Origin: an uncultured bacterium
GTDB lineage: Bacteria; UBP6; UBA1177
Assembly: GCA_905235605.1 (NCBI GenBank)
Contig: CAJOMF010000004.1
Span: forward strand, 1 to 48,381
Reading direction: 5' to 3'
Length of the DNA: 48,381 bases
The notes under the pieces were generated by a model, which was given only the letters and a program-made list of their open reading frames with translations, was not told the DNA's origin and made no database searches. Both the position numbers and the translations under genes were made by a program. Positions 8,805-17,561 of the stretch are shown in pieces (the first letter of the stretch is position 1; the number at the start of each line of letters is the position of its first letter).

Positions 8805-9465
8805 CAATCAGCGGCTTATAAATTTCATTGTCCGCAATAGTCGTAATTGAACAAACTCTGCTTCCTGCATCTTTTGAAGATGCACCGCAATGATAGATGA
8901 TCTCGTTTTCAGTGCCGAAATCTATAATGATGTATCTGTCGTGAAAAATGCCGTTCGTGCGTTTGAAAGAAATAACAACTTTCGGATATTCCTTGCAGAA
9001 ATCATCAAATTCTTTTTGATGCAGCCCCTTTTTCAAATTGTCGGTAAATATCGTGATTTTTAAATTTTCAGGTACAGATTTCAAAAGAACAAGCGTTTTC
9101 AAGCTGATGTAATTGTCAATCACAAAAAAATCACCGCGAAGAACTGTCATTAGCATGTAAATTCCTTGCTCGGTAAAGGCGTAAGGCTTATATTTTATGT
9201 TACTTCCACGACCAGTGTTCAAGGTCAAAATTTTTGACCTTGAACGTATCAATGAAATTTTTTCTAATTCTTCCCAAGTAACTTGGAAGCGAAAATCTTC
9301 ATCAAATTTCTCAATATTATTCTTCACTTGCTGATTAAATGCTTTGACAGAATAACCATAAATTTCAGCCAGATCAAAGTCGAGCATAACCTGTATTCCG
9401 CGAATCGTGTAAATTTTCGACCTCAAATCTGTTTCGCTGTGAATCATTACAATTTCATTTTCCAT
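8770..9465 (-). CDS. ORF6N-domain protein with PLD-like C-terminal half, probably internally shortened
   Basis: Residues 13-112 form an ORF6N (KilA-N-type, phage-associated DNA-binding) domain: IYTIRGIQVMLDFDLAEIYG, FRFQVTWEELE, YAFTEQGIYMLMTVLRG. The C-terminal half (115-231) has NYISLKTL, then FHDRYIIID and YHCGASSKDAG, an HxD-type phospholipase-D-like half-site known from longer ORF6N fusion proteins. In those relatives, from memory, several dozen residues separate the domains; here LMTVLRG runs straight into DFFVIDNYIS, which suggests an in-frame internal deletion. ORF6N proteins are typical of prophages and islands. The 3' end overlaps the right flanking repeat. The 256 bp between this gene and glmM hold no gene and no clear promoter. 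Confidence 0.75.
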   Translation of the reverse strand: MENEIVMIHSETDLRSKIYTIRGIQVMLDFDLAEIYGYSVKAFNQQVKNNIEKFDEDFRFQVTWEELEKISLIRSRSKILTLNTGRGSNIKYKPYAFTEQGIYMLMTVLRGDFFVIDNYISLKTLVLLKSVPENLKITIFTDNLKKGLHQKEFDDFCKEYPKVVISFKRTNGIFHDRYIIIDFGTENEIIYHCGASSKDAGSRVCSITTIADNEIYKPLIENLLKNQAFIL

Positions 9466-9721
9466 TTCGAACCTTAAAGAAAAATTTTCCGATAAAGAAA
9501 ATAAAAATTTAGATAAAAAATCAAGTTTTATTTTTTATATTTAAGAATTTTTTCCAATTTGTAGCATCGACTTACAGAAAGATAAAATGTCAAAAATGCG
9601 AATAAGTTTTTCAACACTATTGACATGATAAAAAATCGTAAAAATGCGTGGATTTTCTTAAAATATATGTGTATAGTTCCAGCGTTTTTTGTTTTGCTTG
9701 AAGCGTTAAAAGGAGAAAACT

Positions 9722-11086
9722 ATGGCAAAAAAACAGATTTTCGGAACAGACGGAATAAGAACAACTGCAAATGTTTATCCACTCACACCTGAATCGGCGG
9801 TAAAAGTCGGTAAAGCGGTGACGCGCTGGTTTCAGAAGAAGGATCCTGCGAAAAAGATCGTTGCTGCGATAGGAACAGACACGCGAATTTCTTCGGAAAT
9901 GCTGAGTGCCGCAGTCTCGGCGGGAATCATGAGCGCAGGCGGCAACATCACAGACCTCAAAGTGGTCTCGACCCCGCTCGTAAGCGACTTCGTCCGCACC
10001 AGCAAATGCGATTTCGGTATCGTAATTTCGGCAAGCCACAACCCTTTTGAAGACAACGGGATCAAAATATTCAACTCAAAAGGTGAAAAACTGAACGACG
10101 AGCAGGAACTTGAGATCGAAGCGATATTTTTTGACGCAAACGAAGCACAGAACCCGACGGGAAAAGAGATCGGAACTGCAAAAATCGCCGAAAATCCTGA
10201 ATTTGACTACGTTTCAAGAATAGTAAAGGCTTTTGAGACGCTGAAAGATTCCGAAATAAAAATCTGCATCGACTGCGCGAACGGAGCGACTGCAAAAATC
10301 GCGAAAAAAATATTCGCGGCATTTCCCAAAATGGAAAAATTCTTCTTTTTCACCGAAGCAAACGGCACGAACATCAACGACAACTGCGGCGCTCTTCACC
10401 CCGAAAACCTTGCTCCGAAGATACTTGAACACAAGTGTATTGCAGGTTTCGCATACGACGGCGACGGCGACAGACTCATCACGATAGATGAACTCGGAAG
10501 AGTCGTTGACGGCGACAAAATCATCGGAATAATCGCAAAATATCTGAGTAAAAACGGAAGATTAGCTAAAAACACGGCAGCAGTTACCGTTATGAGCAAC
10601 GCCGGGCTTGAAAAACACCTTGCAAACTGCGGGATAAGCCTTGAAAGAACGAATGTCGGCGACAGATACCTCGTCGAAAGGATAAATGAAAAAGGCTTAA
10701 GTCTCGCCGGAGAAAACAGCGGACACCTCATCATAAAGGAGATAAATCCTACAGGGGACGGCATCGTCGCATCGCTCATGATCCTCAAAATACTTGCCGA
10801 AAGCGGAAAAAAACTTTCGGTTCTTGCCGATGAGATCGAACTTTTCCCGCAGATCCAGGCAAAAGTCAGGATCAAAGGAGAAAAGACTCCGATAGAAGAA
10901 ATTCCGGGGCTCTGCGAGCTTATAAAATCGCAGGAAGCGCTTCTTGAGGGCGGCAGGATGCTTGTGCGTTACAGCGGAACAGAGCCTGTGATGCGCGTCA
11001 TGGCTGAAGGACCCGACAGCGCGAAAGTTCAGAATGCAGTCGATACGGTTGCAGATTTTGTCAAAAAATCCGATTCAAAAAAATAG
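9722..11086 (+). CDS. glmM: Phosphoglucosamine mutase
   Basis: The 454-aa alpha-D-phosphohexomutase converts glucosamine-6-phosphate to glucosamine-1-phosphate for UDP-GlcNAc. It has FGTDGIRTTAN at 7-17 (GlmM type), the phosphoserine loop ISASHNPFEDNGIKIF with Ser105, the metal loop DGDGDR from Asp246, ENSGH, and a C-terminal phosphate-binding RYSGTEP. Length and signatures are normal. AAAGGAG precedes the ATG. It lies 8 bp before mpl, forming a peptidoglycan-precursor operon. A TTGACA at 9620-9625 lies upstream, but I could not pair it with a convincing -10. Confidence 0.95.
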   Translation: MAKKQIFGTDGIRTTANVYPLTPESAVKVGKAVTRWFQKKDPAKKIVAAIGTDTRISSEMLSAAVSAGIMSAGGNITDLKVVSTPLVSDFVRTSKCDFGIVISASHNPFEDNGIKIFNSKGEKLNDEQELEIEAIFFDANEAQNPTGKEIGTAKIAENPEFDYVSRIVKAFETLKDSEIKICIDCANGATAKIAKKIFAAFPKMEKFFFFTEANGTNINDNCGALHPENLAPKILEHKCIAGFAYDGDGDRLITIDELGRVVDGDKIIGIIAKYLSKNGRLAKNTAAVTVMSNAGLEKHLANCGISLERTNVGDRYLVERINEKGLSLAGENSGHLIIKEINPTGDGIVASLMILKILAESGKKLSVLADEIELFPQIQAKVRIKGEKTPIEEIPGLCELIKSQEALLEGGRMLVRYSGTEPVMRVMAEGPDSAKVQNAVDTVADFVKKSDSKK

Positions 11087-11094
11087 GAGGCATC

Positions 11095-12528
11095 ATGGCA
11101 CTTAAAGGGAAAAAAGTTTTATTTGCGAGGATCTGCGGAACGGGCGTAAGTTCGCTCGCCATCATCTGCAAACGCGCCGGAGCAGAAGTCATCGGCACCG
11201 ACCTTGAATACTATCCGCCTGTAAGCACGAAACTTGAGGAAGAAAAGATCGCCTGCTACGGAATGGAAAAGTTCTACGACTTGGTCAAAGACGAGAAGCC
11301 AGACCTCATCGTCGTCGGGAACGCCCTCAACGGCAAATCGGAAGAGGCTGCCTTCATTCTGAAATGCGGGATCCCCTACTACTCGATGCCTTCTTTCATG
11401 GAAAACTTTCTCCTTGACGGCAAATCTCCCGTCGTAATTTCGGGAACTCACGGAAAAACCACGACTACGACAGTTTTCAGCGAAGTTCTTGCCGGTATCG
11501 GCAAAAATCCGTCATATATGATAGGCGGAATACCTGAATTTTCCGGCACGAATGCAGCTTTCAGCGATGGTGCGGGATACTTTGTCATCGAAGGCGACGA
11601 ATACGATACCGCGTTTTTCGACAAAGGGCCGAAATTTTTGCATTACAAACCCGAAACCACCATCGTCACTTCGATAGAATTCGACCACGCGGACATCTAC
11701 GATTCAGTAGACTCGATCTTCAAGAATTTCAAAAAACTTGTTGATATCACTAAGAAAAGAGTCATTCTTTCGCTTGACTTCGACTACAACTTGAAACTGC
11801 GCGAATTGATTCCGGCAAAAAAACTTTTTACCTACTCCATTTTGGACAAATCGGCTGATCTTTTTGTCAAATTCGAGGAAAGACACGGCAATCTGATGTA
11901 TTTCTCGGCTGAATTCAAAAACGGCGGAAAATATTTCTTTGAAACTCCCCTTTTCGGCAGCCAGAACCTTATGAATTTGGGTGCTCTTACTGCATTCCTC
12001 AAGTGCGAAGGCTTCGACCTCAAAGATGCGAAGATACTTGAAAGCATCAAAACTCTGAAAGGGATCAAACGCCGTCAGGAATACATCGGTTCCATCAACG
12101 GAGGCAGCATCTACAGCGATTTCGCGCACCATCCGACAGCGGTAAAACTCACGCTCGAATCGTTCATTGACTTCTTCCACAACAAGAAGATCAACCTTAT
12201 CTTCGACCCCGCGACGAACTCAAACGGCCAGAATGTCTTTGAAAAACAGTACACCGAAATATTTGCCGAAGCGGACAAAGTGGTCGTCGGATTCCCGCCC
12301 AAAGCATTCAAATTCCCGCCCGAAAACAGGTTCGAGCCTGAGCGCGTAGTTGCAACGATAAACGCGAAATTCCCCGGCAAAGCGCGCTACATCAAAGATA
12401 TCGACGAAACCATCAGCTGGGTCCGCGAAAACACTAGCAAAGACACCGTCACCGTCGTAATGTCGAACTCGGGATTCAGCGGATTCTTTACAAAGATCGG
12501 ACAGTTTTTTGATTTACAAAAATCCTGA
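11095..12528 (+). CDS. mpl: UDP-MurNAc:L-Ala-gamma-D-Glu-meso-DAP ligase, murein recycling
   Basis: The 477-aa Mur ligase has the ATP P-loop GTHGKTTTT at 117-125. The Mpl-specific stretch GDEYDTAFFDKGPKF at 167-181 distinguishes it from MurC, and it is followed by EFDHADIY and a C-terminal FAHHPTAVK segment. Mpl reattaches recycled tripeptide to UDP-MurNAc in the cytosol of Gram-negative bacteria, which implies meso-DAP peptidoglycan and a recycling pathway. AGGAGG precedes the ATG, 8 bp after glmM. MurC itself is not in the window, so a dual role cannot be excluded. Confidence 0.93.
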   Translation: MALKGKKVLFARICGTGVSSLAIICKRAGAEVIGTDLEYYPPVSTKLEEEKIACYGMEKFYDLVKDEKPDLIVVGNALNGKSEEAAFILKCGIPYYSMPSFMENFLLDGKSPVVISGTHGKTTTTTVFSEVLAGIGKNPSYMIGGIPEFSGTNAAFSDGAGYFVIEGDEYDTAFFDKGPKFLHYKPETTIVTSIEFDHADIYDSVDSIFKNFKKLVDITKKRVILSLDFDYNLKLRELIPAKKLFTYSILDKSADLFVKFEERHGNLMYFSAEFKNGGKYFFETPLFGSQNLMNLGALTAFLKCEGFDLKDAKILESIKTLKGIKRRQEYIGSINGGSIYSDFAHHPTAVKLTLESFIDFFHNKKINLIFDPATNSNGQNVFEKQYTEIFAEADKVVVGFPPKAFKFPPENRFEPERVVATINAKFPGKARYIKDIDETISWVRENTSKDTVTVVMSNSGFSGFFTKIGQFFDLQKS

Positions 12529-12570
12529 TTTCTTATAAAAGTAAAAGTTATGAATTTTGGGGGCGAGGCT

Positions 12571-13515
12571 ATGGAAAATGAATTAAATTCGACGTTGCGG
12601 CAAACTCAAATAACAGATCTGGGTACGGAACTGTTCTACTCTGTCCCCGAGAAACAGAGCGACATAAGGCATTATAAAAACGGTGAACTTTACCACCTTG
12701 ACTGTGTAGATTTTTTGCGTCAGATTGATTCAAGCAGTGTTGACACGGTCTTTGCCGATCCGCCGTACAACATCAAAAAAGCGGACTGGGATAACCTCGG
12801 CTCGGCAAACGAATATATTGCATGGTCAATGCGCTGGATTAAGGAATCCGCAAGAATTCTGAAAGAGACCGGCACTCTCTATATATGCGGTTTTTCCGAG
12901 ATTCTTGCCGATTTAAAATACCCATGTTCAAAACTCTTCAAAAAATGCAAGTGGCTTGTTTGGTATTACGACAACAAAGCAAACATGGGAACAGACTGGG
13001 GAAGGAGTCATGAAAGCATATTATGTCTAAGAAAAACAGATAGTTATACTTTCAACATCAACGATATTAGGATCCCCTACAATGCTCATACGCTGAAATA
13101 TCCGGAACGTCGGCAAAGCGGGAAAACAAGTCAGTTCTACAATCCTGAAACTGCCGGAAATTTATGGACTCCCAACCCTCTCGGAGCAAAACCGAAAGAT
13201 GTTTTGAATATTCCGACGACCTGCAACGGAATGGGCGAGAAGACAAAGCATCCCACTCAAAAGCCGGAAGAACTTCTCCGCAAATTGTTGCTTGCAAGCA
13301 CAAACGAAGGTGATTTGGTCGTAGATCCGTTTTCCGGTTCAGGTACAACCGCAGTTGTTGCAACACAGCTGAACCGCTTTTTCAAAGTAAATGACAAAAA
13401 CGAAGAATATAATCAAATGGCACACTCACGATTAAGCAATGTTGTAGAAAAAACCATTCAGGAATGGATCGAGTTCGACCGTAAAAACAATGAGCGCAGG
13501 AGAAGCATACGATGA
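12571..13515 (+). CDS. Type II DNA adenine/cytosine amino-methyltransferase (beta class)
   Basis: The 314-aa methyltransferase has the catalytic motif DPPYNI starting at Asp63 and the AdoMet-binding FSGSGTT at 254-260 with HPTQKP before it. DPPY preceding FxGxG defines the beta class, which methylates adenine N6 or cytosine N4. The frame opens at 12550, but the ATG at 12571 follows GGGGGCGAGG and is preferred. It overlaps the next gene by ATGA, so modification and restriction enzymes are coupled, with the methylase first. The pair interrupts a run of cell-wall genes and is AT-richer than them, which indicates acquisition. Confidence 0.9.
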   Translation: MENELNSTLRQTQITDLGTELFYSVPEKQSDIRHYKNGELYHLDCVDFLRQIDSSSVDTVFADPPYNIKKADWDNLGSANEYIAWSMRWIKESARILKETGTLYICGFSEILADLKYPCSKLFKKCKWLVWYYDNKANMGTDWGRSHESILCLRKTDSYTFNINDIRIPYNAHTLKYPERRQSGKTSQFYNPETAGNLWTPNPLGAKPKDVLNIPTTCNGMGEKTKHPTQKPEELLRKLLLASTNEGDLVVDPFSGSGTTAVVATQLNRFFKVNDKNEEYNQMAHSRLSNVVEKTIQEWIEFDRKNNERRRSIR

Positions 13516-14411
13516 GCAGAATAACACTATACCGACTTCTTGACGATCTTGAATCAGATAATAAGGATTTGAACTGGTTTTTGGATTTTGCAGGCAATTA
13601 TTTGGAATTCACACGCTTCGGAGAATCGATAAAGCCTAATATTCAAGCAGAAATAATATCAGTCAACGAAAGTAACTATCATTTTTTTCAGTATAAGGAT
13701 GACGGCAAAAATTGTATCACACGCCCGATAAACACGAACCTTTTTGTCACTTTTGCAAACTTTGACAGCGCCAAATCAAATTTTTTATATGCGTTAAAAA
13801 ACATCAGAGACATTTCCAAAGAAAACGCTCTGCGCCAAACAATAAATAAAGTGGTCTATACCTGCCAGCAGAGTATTGGCTGCACTCTCGATGCAATCAA
13901 CAACAATTCAGCGAAGAAAAAAAACGGGATTCTTTTCGAAGTTTTGATAAAAAACATTGTGGCAGGCTGCGGGATTGATGTTGATGACAACAGCGAGATT
14001 GTGCATTTGCCCGGCAGTCGGGAGACTATGAAATTTGAGCAGGATATTATTCTACTTGATTCAAATAGACACACAAAGGCCGTAGGACAGCTGAAGACAT
14101 CATCTAAAGATAGAATCGACAAAATTTTCTTAGACAAATTTATGTATAATAAATTGAAAGAAGTGGACATTCCGCACTTTGCCATTTTTTTGAATGATGT
14201 CCAGCGTAAAGACAGCAATCTGGCGAAATACGGAATCAGTTCGACATTCCTCCCCGGGCACTTTAAAGCTTACACCATCGCACTTAATCCTTTGGACGGA
14301 GTCTACTACATTGATTTACGTCCATCTATATCATCAGACAAATTCCTGAAAAAACATATCAAACAGTTTGACACATTTTTAACTGAAGATATGTGGGATT
14401 TCATCAAATGA
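13512..14411 (+). CDS. Probable type II restriction endonuclease (PD-(D/E)XK-like)
   Basis: The 299-aa protein is assigned mainly by its overlap with the methyltransferase. Internal features agree: KNGILFEVLIKNI (helix Glu near residue 143), a candidate catalytic core with Asp178, then GQLK at 192-195, then TSSKDR, a combination seen in PD-(D/E)XK nucleases. The middle acidic position is Gln193 instead of Asp/Glu, a known but less common variant. The recognition sequence cannot be read from the sequence. It ends 10 bp before uppP. Confidence 0.7.
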   Translation: MSRITLYRLLDDLESDNKDLNWFLDFAGNYLEFTRFGESIKPNIQAEIISVNESNYHFFQYKDDGKNCITRPINTNLFVTFANFDSAKSNFLYALKNIRDISKENALRQTINKVVYTCQQSIGCTLDAINNNSAKKKNGILFEVLIKNIVAGCGIDVDDNSEIVHLPGSRETMKFEQDIILLDSNRHTKAVGQLKTSSKDRIDKIFLDKFMYNKLKEVDIPHFAIFLNDVQRKDSNLAKYGISSTFLPGHFKAYTIALNPLDGVYYIDLRPSISSDKFLKKHIKQFDTFLTEDMWDFIK

Positions 14412-14421
14412 GGCTTAAACC

Positions 14422-15198
14422 ATGACGATCATTGATTCAATCATTCTGGGTATCCTGCAGGGGCTCACGGAGTTTCTGCCGGTAAGTTCTTCCGGGCATC
14501 TCGTTTTTGTGGAAAAACTGCTCGGGCACAGGGATGTGCCGCTTCTTTACGACATTCTGCTGCATGTTGCGTCGCTTCTTGCGGTCTTTATTTTCTTCAG
14601 GAAAAAACTGCTAACGCTCACAAAAGAGTGTCTCTCAACGACTTACAACAAGTCGCACAAATACGTGATGATGATACTCGTCAGCACGATAGTTACGACT
14701 GCGATGCTCGTTGTGACAAAGCCGATGATGAAATCGATAAAGGAAGAACCTGTTTATCTCACGGTCGCTTTCGCGTTCACGGCGATCCTTCTTCTTATCG
14801 CGCAGTCATTTTTCAAAAAGGCGATCCCGGATAAGGAGATTTCGTGGAAAGATGCCCTTGTCATCGGATTTTTTCAGGGAATTGCTGTCCTTCCAGGCGT
14901 TTCGCGATCAGGTTCTACGATAACGGGAGCACTTTTCAGAAAAATTCCTGCAAAAGATGCCGTCGAATTCTCGTTCATGCTGGCGATACCCGCTATTTTA
15001 GGCGCACTTCTGCTTGAACTTGTAAAAGGCGGATTTGCCGCGATAGATCCCGTTCCTTCGCTTGTCGGTTTCGTTGCTTCCTTCGCCGCAAGCCTTGCCG
15101 CGCTCAAACTTCTCGTCTTCATGATGAAGAAAACTGTACTTTATCCTTTTGCGATATACCTTTTCATCCTTTCGGCTCTTGTGCCTTTTGTGATTTAA
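14422..15198 (+). CDS. uppP: Undecaprenyl-diphosphate phosphatase
   Basis: The 258-aa polytopic membrane protein of the BacA/UppP family has both family signatures: GILQGLTEFLPVSSSGHL at residues 11-28 and the GFFQGIAVLPGVSRSGST region near 153-170, with the active-site Glu, Ser and Arg residues. About seven or eight hydrophobic segments are visible. It dephosphorylates undecaprenyl pyrophosphate to recycle the lipid carrier for peptidoglycan and polysaccharide export. Its last 39 bases and stop recur at 19785-19823. Confidence 0.95.
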   Translation: MTIIDSIILGILQGLTEFLPVSSSGHLVFVEKLLGHRDVPLLYDILLHVASLLAVFIFFRKKLLTLTKECLSTTYNKSHKYVMMILVSTIVTTAMLVVTKPMMKSIKEEPVYLTVAFAFTAILLLIAQSFFKKAIPDKEISWKDALVIGFFQGIAVLPGVSRSGSTITGALFRKIPAKDAVEFSFMLAIPAILGALLLELVKGGFAAIDPVPSLVGFVASFAASLAALKLLVFMMKKTVLYPFAIYLFILSALVPFVI

Positions 15199-15199
15199 T
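15161..15199. repeat. uppP 3'-end repeat, left copy
   Basis: The final codons and stop of uppP. 36 of 39 bases match 19785-19823 in the same orientation, so the block of lipoprotein genes between them is bracketed by direct repeats. Confidence 0.85.
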
Positions 15200-15246
15200 C
15201 AAAACTAGAACGTATTACAAATTTAAATCCCCCACCAAAAAAATAC

Positions 15247-15274
15247 TTGTTTTCAGGGCATTTTTTCTTATAAT
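15247..15274 (+). promoter_or_regulatory. Promoter of the tandem DUF1566 lipoprotein genes
   Basis: TTGTTT, a 16-bp spacer and a perfect TATAAT lie 36 bp before the ATG at 15311, with AGGAGG in the leader. Confidence 0.7.
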
Positions 15275-15310
15275 ATTCCGGTTTTTTGATAATTTTCATC
15301 AGGAGGTCTT

Positions 15311-17545
15311 ATGAAACGGAACATTATTTGTATTTTTACGGTTCTGATAATACCGCTGCTCTTCGTCTCATGCGGTGAATCGTCTACAAGACTGCCGGTT
15401 CCGGATCACGATTCAGAAAATGCGGCAATTCAAGAAGTGTGTGAAAAACGCGGAGCCGAATGCGGAGAGATTACGGTAAGAATCGAAGACAAACTTGGTA
15501 AAGTAAACTGCGGTGAATGCAAAACGGGATATATCTGCGATGAATCGACGAACAAATGTAAAATCGGAGCAGACGGCGATGAAGCGACGGATGACTCGGA
15601 TGATCCCGAAGACGATTCCGATGACATTCTGGAAGACAGCGATATTCCTCAGGACGATTCCGACGAACCGCTACCCGAATCTTCGCTGCCTCAATGCAGC
15701 CCCGCACATTCCACCCCGTGCAAAGACAATCAAAGCAGTCTTATCTGGTCGGATATATCAACTCTTGCGATGGACTGGAAAAGTGCAGAAACCTATTGCG
15801 ACAAGATGTCCGACGGCGGCTATTCAGACTGGAGATTTCCTAATATCGACGAGCTGAGGACTCTTGTCATGAACTGCCCGTCTACGATGCCGAACGGAGA
15901 ATGCCTTGTCAGCGAAAGAACAGACTGCCTCTACCTCGAATGCCGCGGCACAGCACCATGCTCATGCCCGATCGATGAAAACGGCAGATACAACAAATTC
16001 GGAGATACAAAAATATTATGGTCTTCTTCGCTCTTATCGGCAGATGAAGGGGCTGTAAACGAAGCCGCATGGGGCATTATATTCCGCAATGCAGGCATAG
16101 GCTCTACTGACATCGGACAAGAATACTTTGTCCGCTGCGTCAGAGGCGAAAACAAAACAGTCTATACGAACAACGACCTTCCGCCCGAACCGGAACCCGA
16201 TCCATGCGACCCTAATCCGTGCATCAGCATTGAAAACGCAGAAGGAACATGCCTGCCCAAAGAAAATGCCGGATATTACTGCCTATGCAATCAGGGATTC
16301 GGCTGGGACGGTATCACATGCTCACAGACGGATCTATGCGGCTGGGGAGATGATATTTTCCCGTGCATTGACAAGCAAAAAGAACTGATCTGGTCGGCAA
16401 AAACCGAAGAAAAAATCACTTGGGATGAAGCTTTACTATATTGCGCCGATCTGGAAGAAGGAGGCTTTTCGAACTGGAGACTTCCCGACATCGACGAACT
16501 GAGAACCCTTTTCAACGGCGCCGACAATTGTGAAGTCAGTTCGGAAAGCGGCTGCCTCTCCTTCAGCGGATGCAGGACGGACGACGACTGTTTCTGCGGT
16601 GAATGTCTGGAGGAATTCTGCTATGCCGGAAATCCCGGAAACAGCAACTACAGCAACTTCGATCAGCGTGAAATTCTGTGGTCTTCCTCACAAAACTATG
16701 ATGACAACGCCTATGCATGGTTTCTTGACTTCATTGCCGGAGACATAAACATACTCGACAAAAATGAAGAACTTTATGCACGCTGCGTTTGGAGCAACAA
16801 TTTCATGCACAACTGCGAAGAAAACTACACATGGAACGGCTCAAAATGTGCAGGCGACAAAAAGACCGTAAAATGCAAAGGAATTCCTAACTCTGCGGAA
16901 GGGACCGGATATATCGTCCAGACATGGAACGGAACGGAATGGCTTCCGTCTGAACAGTCGCAGTACAGCGAAGAAACGATTCCGAACAGCTGCACTTTCA
17001 AATGCAAAAGCGGTTATGTCTGGAACGGAACGGCCTGTCAGGCTTTGAATTTTTCATCCTTCCAGGAATGCAGCGCAACAAGCTCGTTCCCGTGCAAGGA
17101 TTCTTCATCCTACCTGGTATGGTCGGCAAGAACGGCATCCTCTCTCGACCTTGAATCCGCTCTTAACTATTGCGGCATCATGAACGAAGGAGGCTACTCC
17201 GACTGGCGTCTTCCAAACATCGACGAGCTGCGGACACTCATCATAAACAATCCCTACACAGTCACGGGAGGTTCGTGCAGCGTAAGTGAAAACGGCTGCC
17301 TGTCGTGGGCAGAAGGATGCGACTATGAATCATGCATAAACACAGAATATTACGAAAACGCTTTTCTGAACGGCGAAGAGTGCGTATTCAGCAAATTAGG
17401 AGACACGGAAGAGTTTCTGTCATCATCATACGATACAGACTATGCGGAACAGTGGTCAATCTACGAATATTATGTCGTCAACTTTCTTTCCGGATCGGTA
17501 TCAACGCAGAGCGCTTCCAACAAATATGTCCGTTGTGTCAAATAG
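15311..17545 (+). CDS. Modular DUF1566 (Lcl_C) lipoprotein with EGF-like segment
   Basis: The 744-aa secreted lipoprotein has a signal peptide ending in lipobox LFVSC (Cys21). In order it shows: a Cys-rich CGECKTGYICDEST module (about 38-83); an Asp/Ser-rich linker (about 90-125); a first DUF1566 domain (about 130-280, with GGYSDWRFPNIDELRTL and a closing FVRCVRG); an EGF-like CDPNPC...CLCNQGF segment (about 297-338); a second DUF1566 domain (about 345-495); a Cys module ending in CTFKCKSGYVWNG; and a third DUF1566 domain. It probably sits on the cell surface and binds a ligand or surface; no catalytic residues are seen. The following gene is its paralogue, 16 bp away. Confidence 0.85.
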   Translation: MKRNIICIFTVLIIPLLFVSCGESSTRLPVPDHDSENAAIQEVCEKRGAECGEITVRIEDKLGKVNCGECKTGYICDESTNKCKIGADGDEATDDSDDPEDDSDDILEDSDIPQDDSDEPLPESSLPQCSPAHSTPCKDNQSSLIWSDISTLAMDWKSAETYCDKMSDGGYSDWRFPNIDELRTLVMNCPSTMPNGECLVSERTDCLYLECRGTAPCSCPIDENGRYNKFGDTKILWSSSLLSADEGAVNEAAWGIIFRNAGIGSTDIGQEYFVRCVRGENKTVYTNNDLPPEPEPDPCDPNPCISIENAEGTCLPKENAGYYCLCNQGFGWDGITCSQTDLCGWGDDIFPCIDKQKELIWSAKTEEKITWDEALLYCADLEEGGFSNWRLPDIDELRTLFNGADNCEVSSESGCLSFSGCRTDDDCFCGECLEEFCYAGNPGNSNYSNFDQREILWSSSQNYDDNAYAWFLDFIAGDINILDKNEELYARCVWSNNFMHNCEENYTWNGSKCAGDKKTVKCKGIPNSAEGTGYIVQTWNGTEWLPSEQSQYSEETIPNSCTFKCKSGYVWNGTACQALNFSSFQECSATSSFPCKDSSSYLVWSARTASSLDLESALNYCGIMNEGGYSDWRLPNIDELRTLIINNPYTVTGGSCSVSENGCLSWAEGCDYESCINTEYYENAFLNGEECVFSKLGDTEEFLSSSYDTDYAEQWSIYEYYVVNFLSGSVSTQSASNKYVRCVK

Positions 17546-17561
17546 AAGAATGGAGAAAGCT

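Noticed and set aside
9620-9642. TTGACA upstream of glmM as a full promoter
   Set aside because: The -35 is perfect, but no acceptable -10 lies at 16-18 bp spacing.
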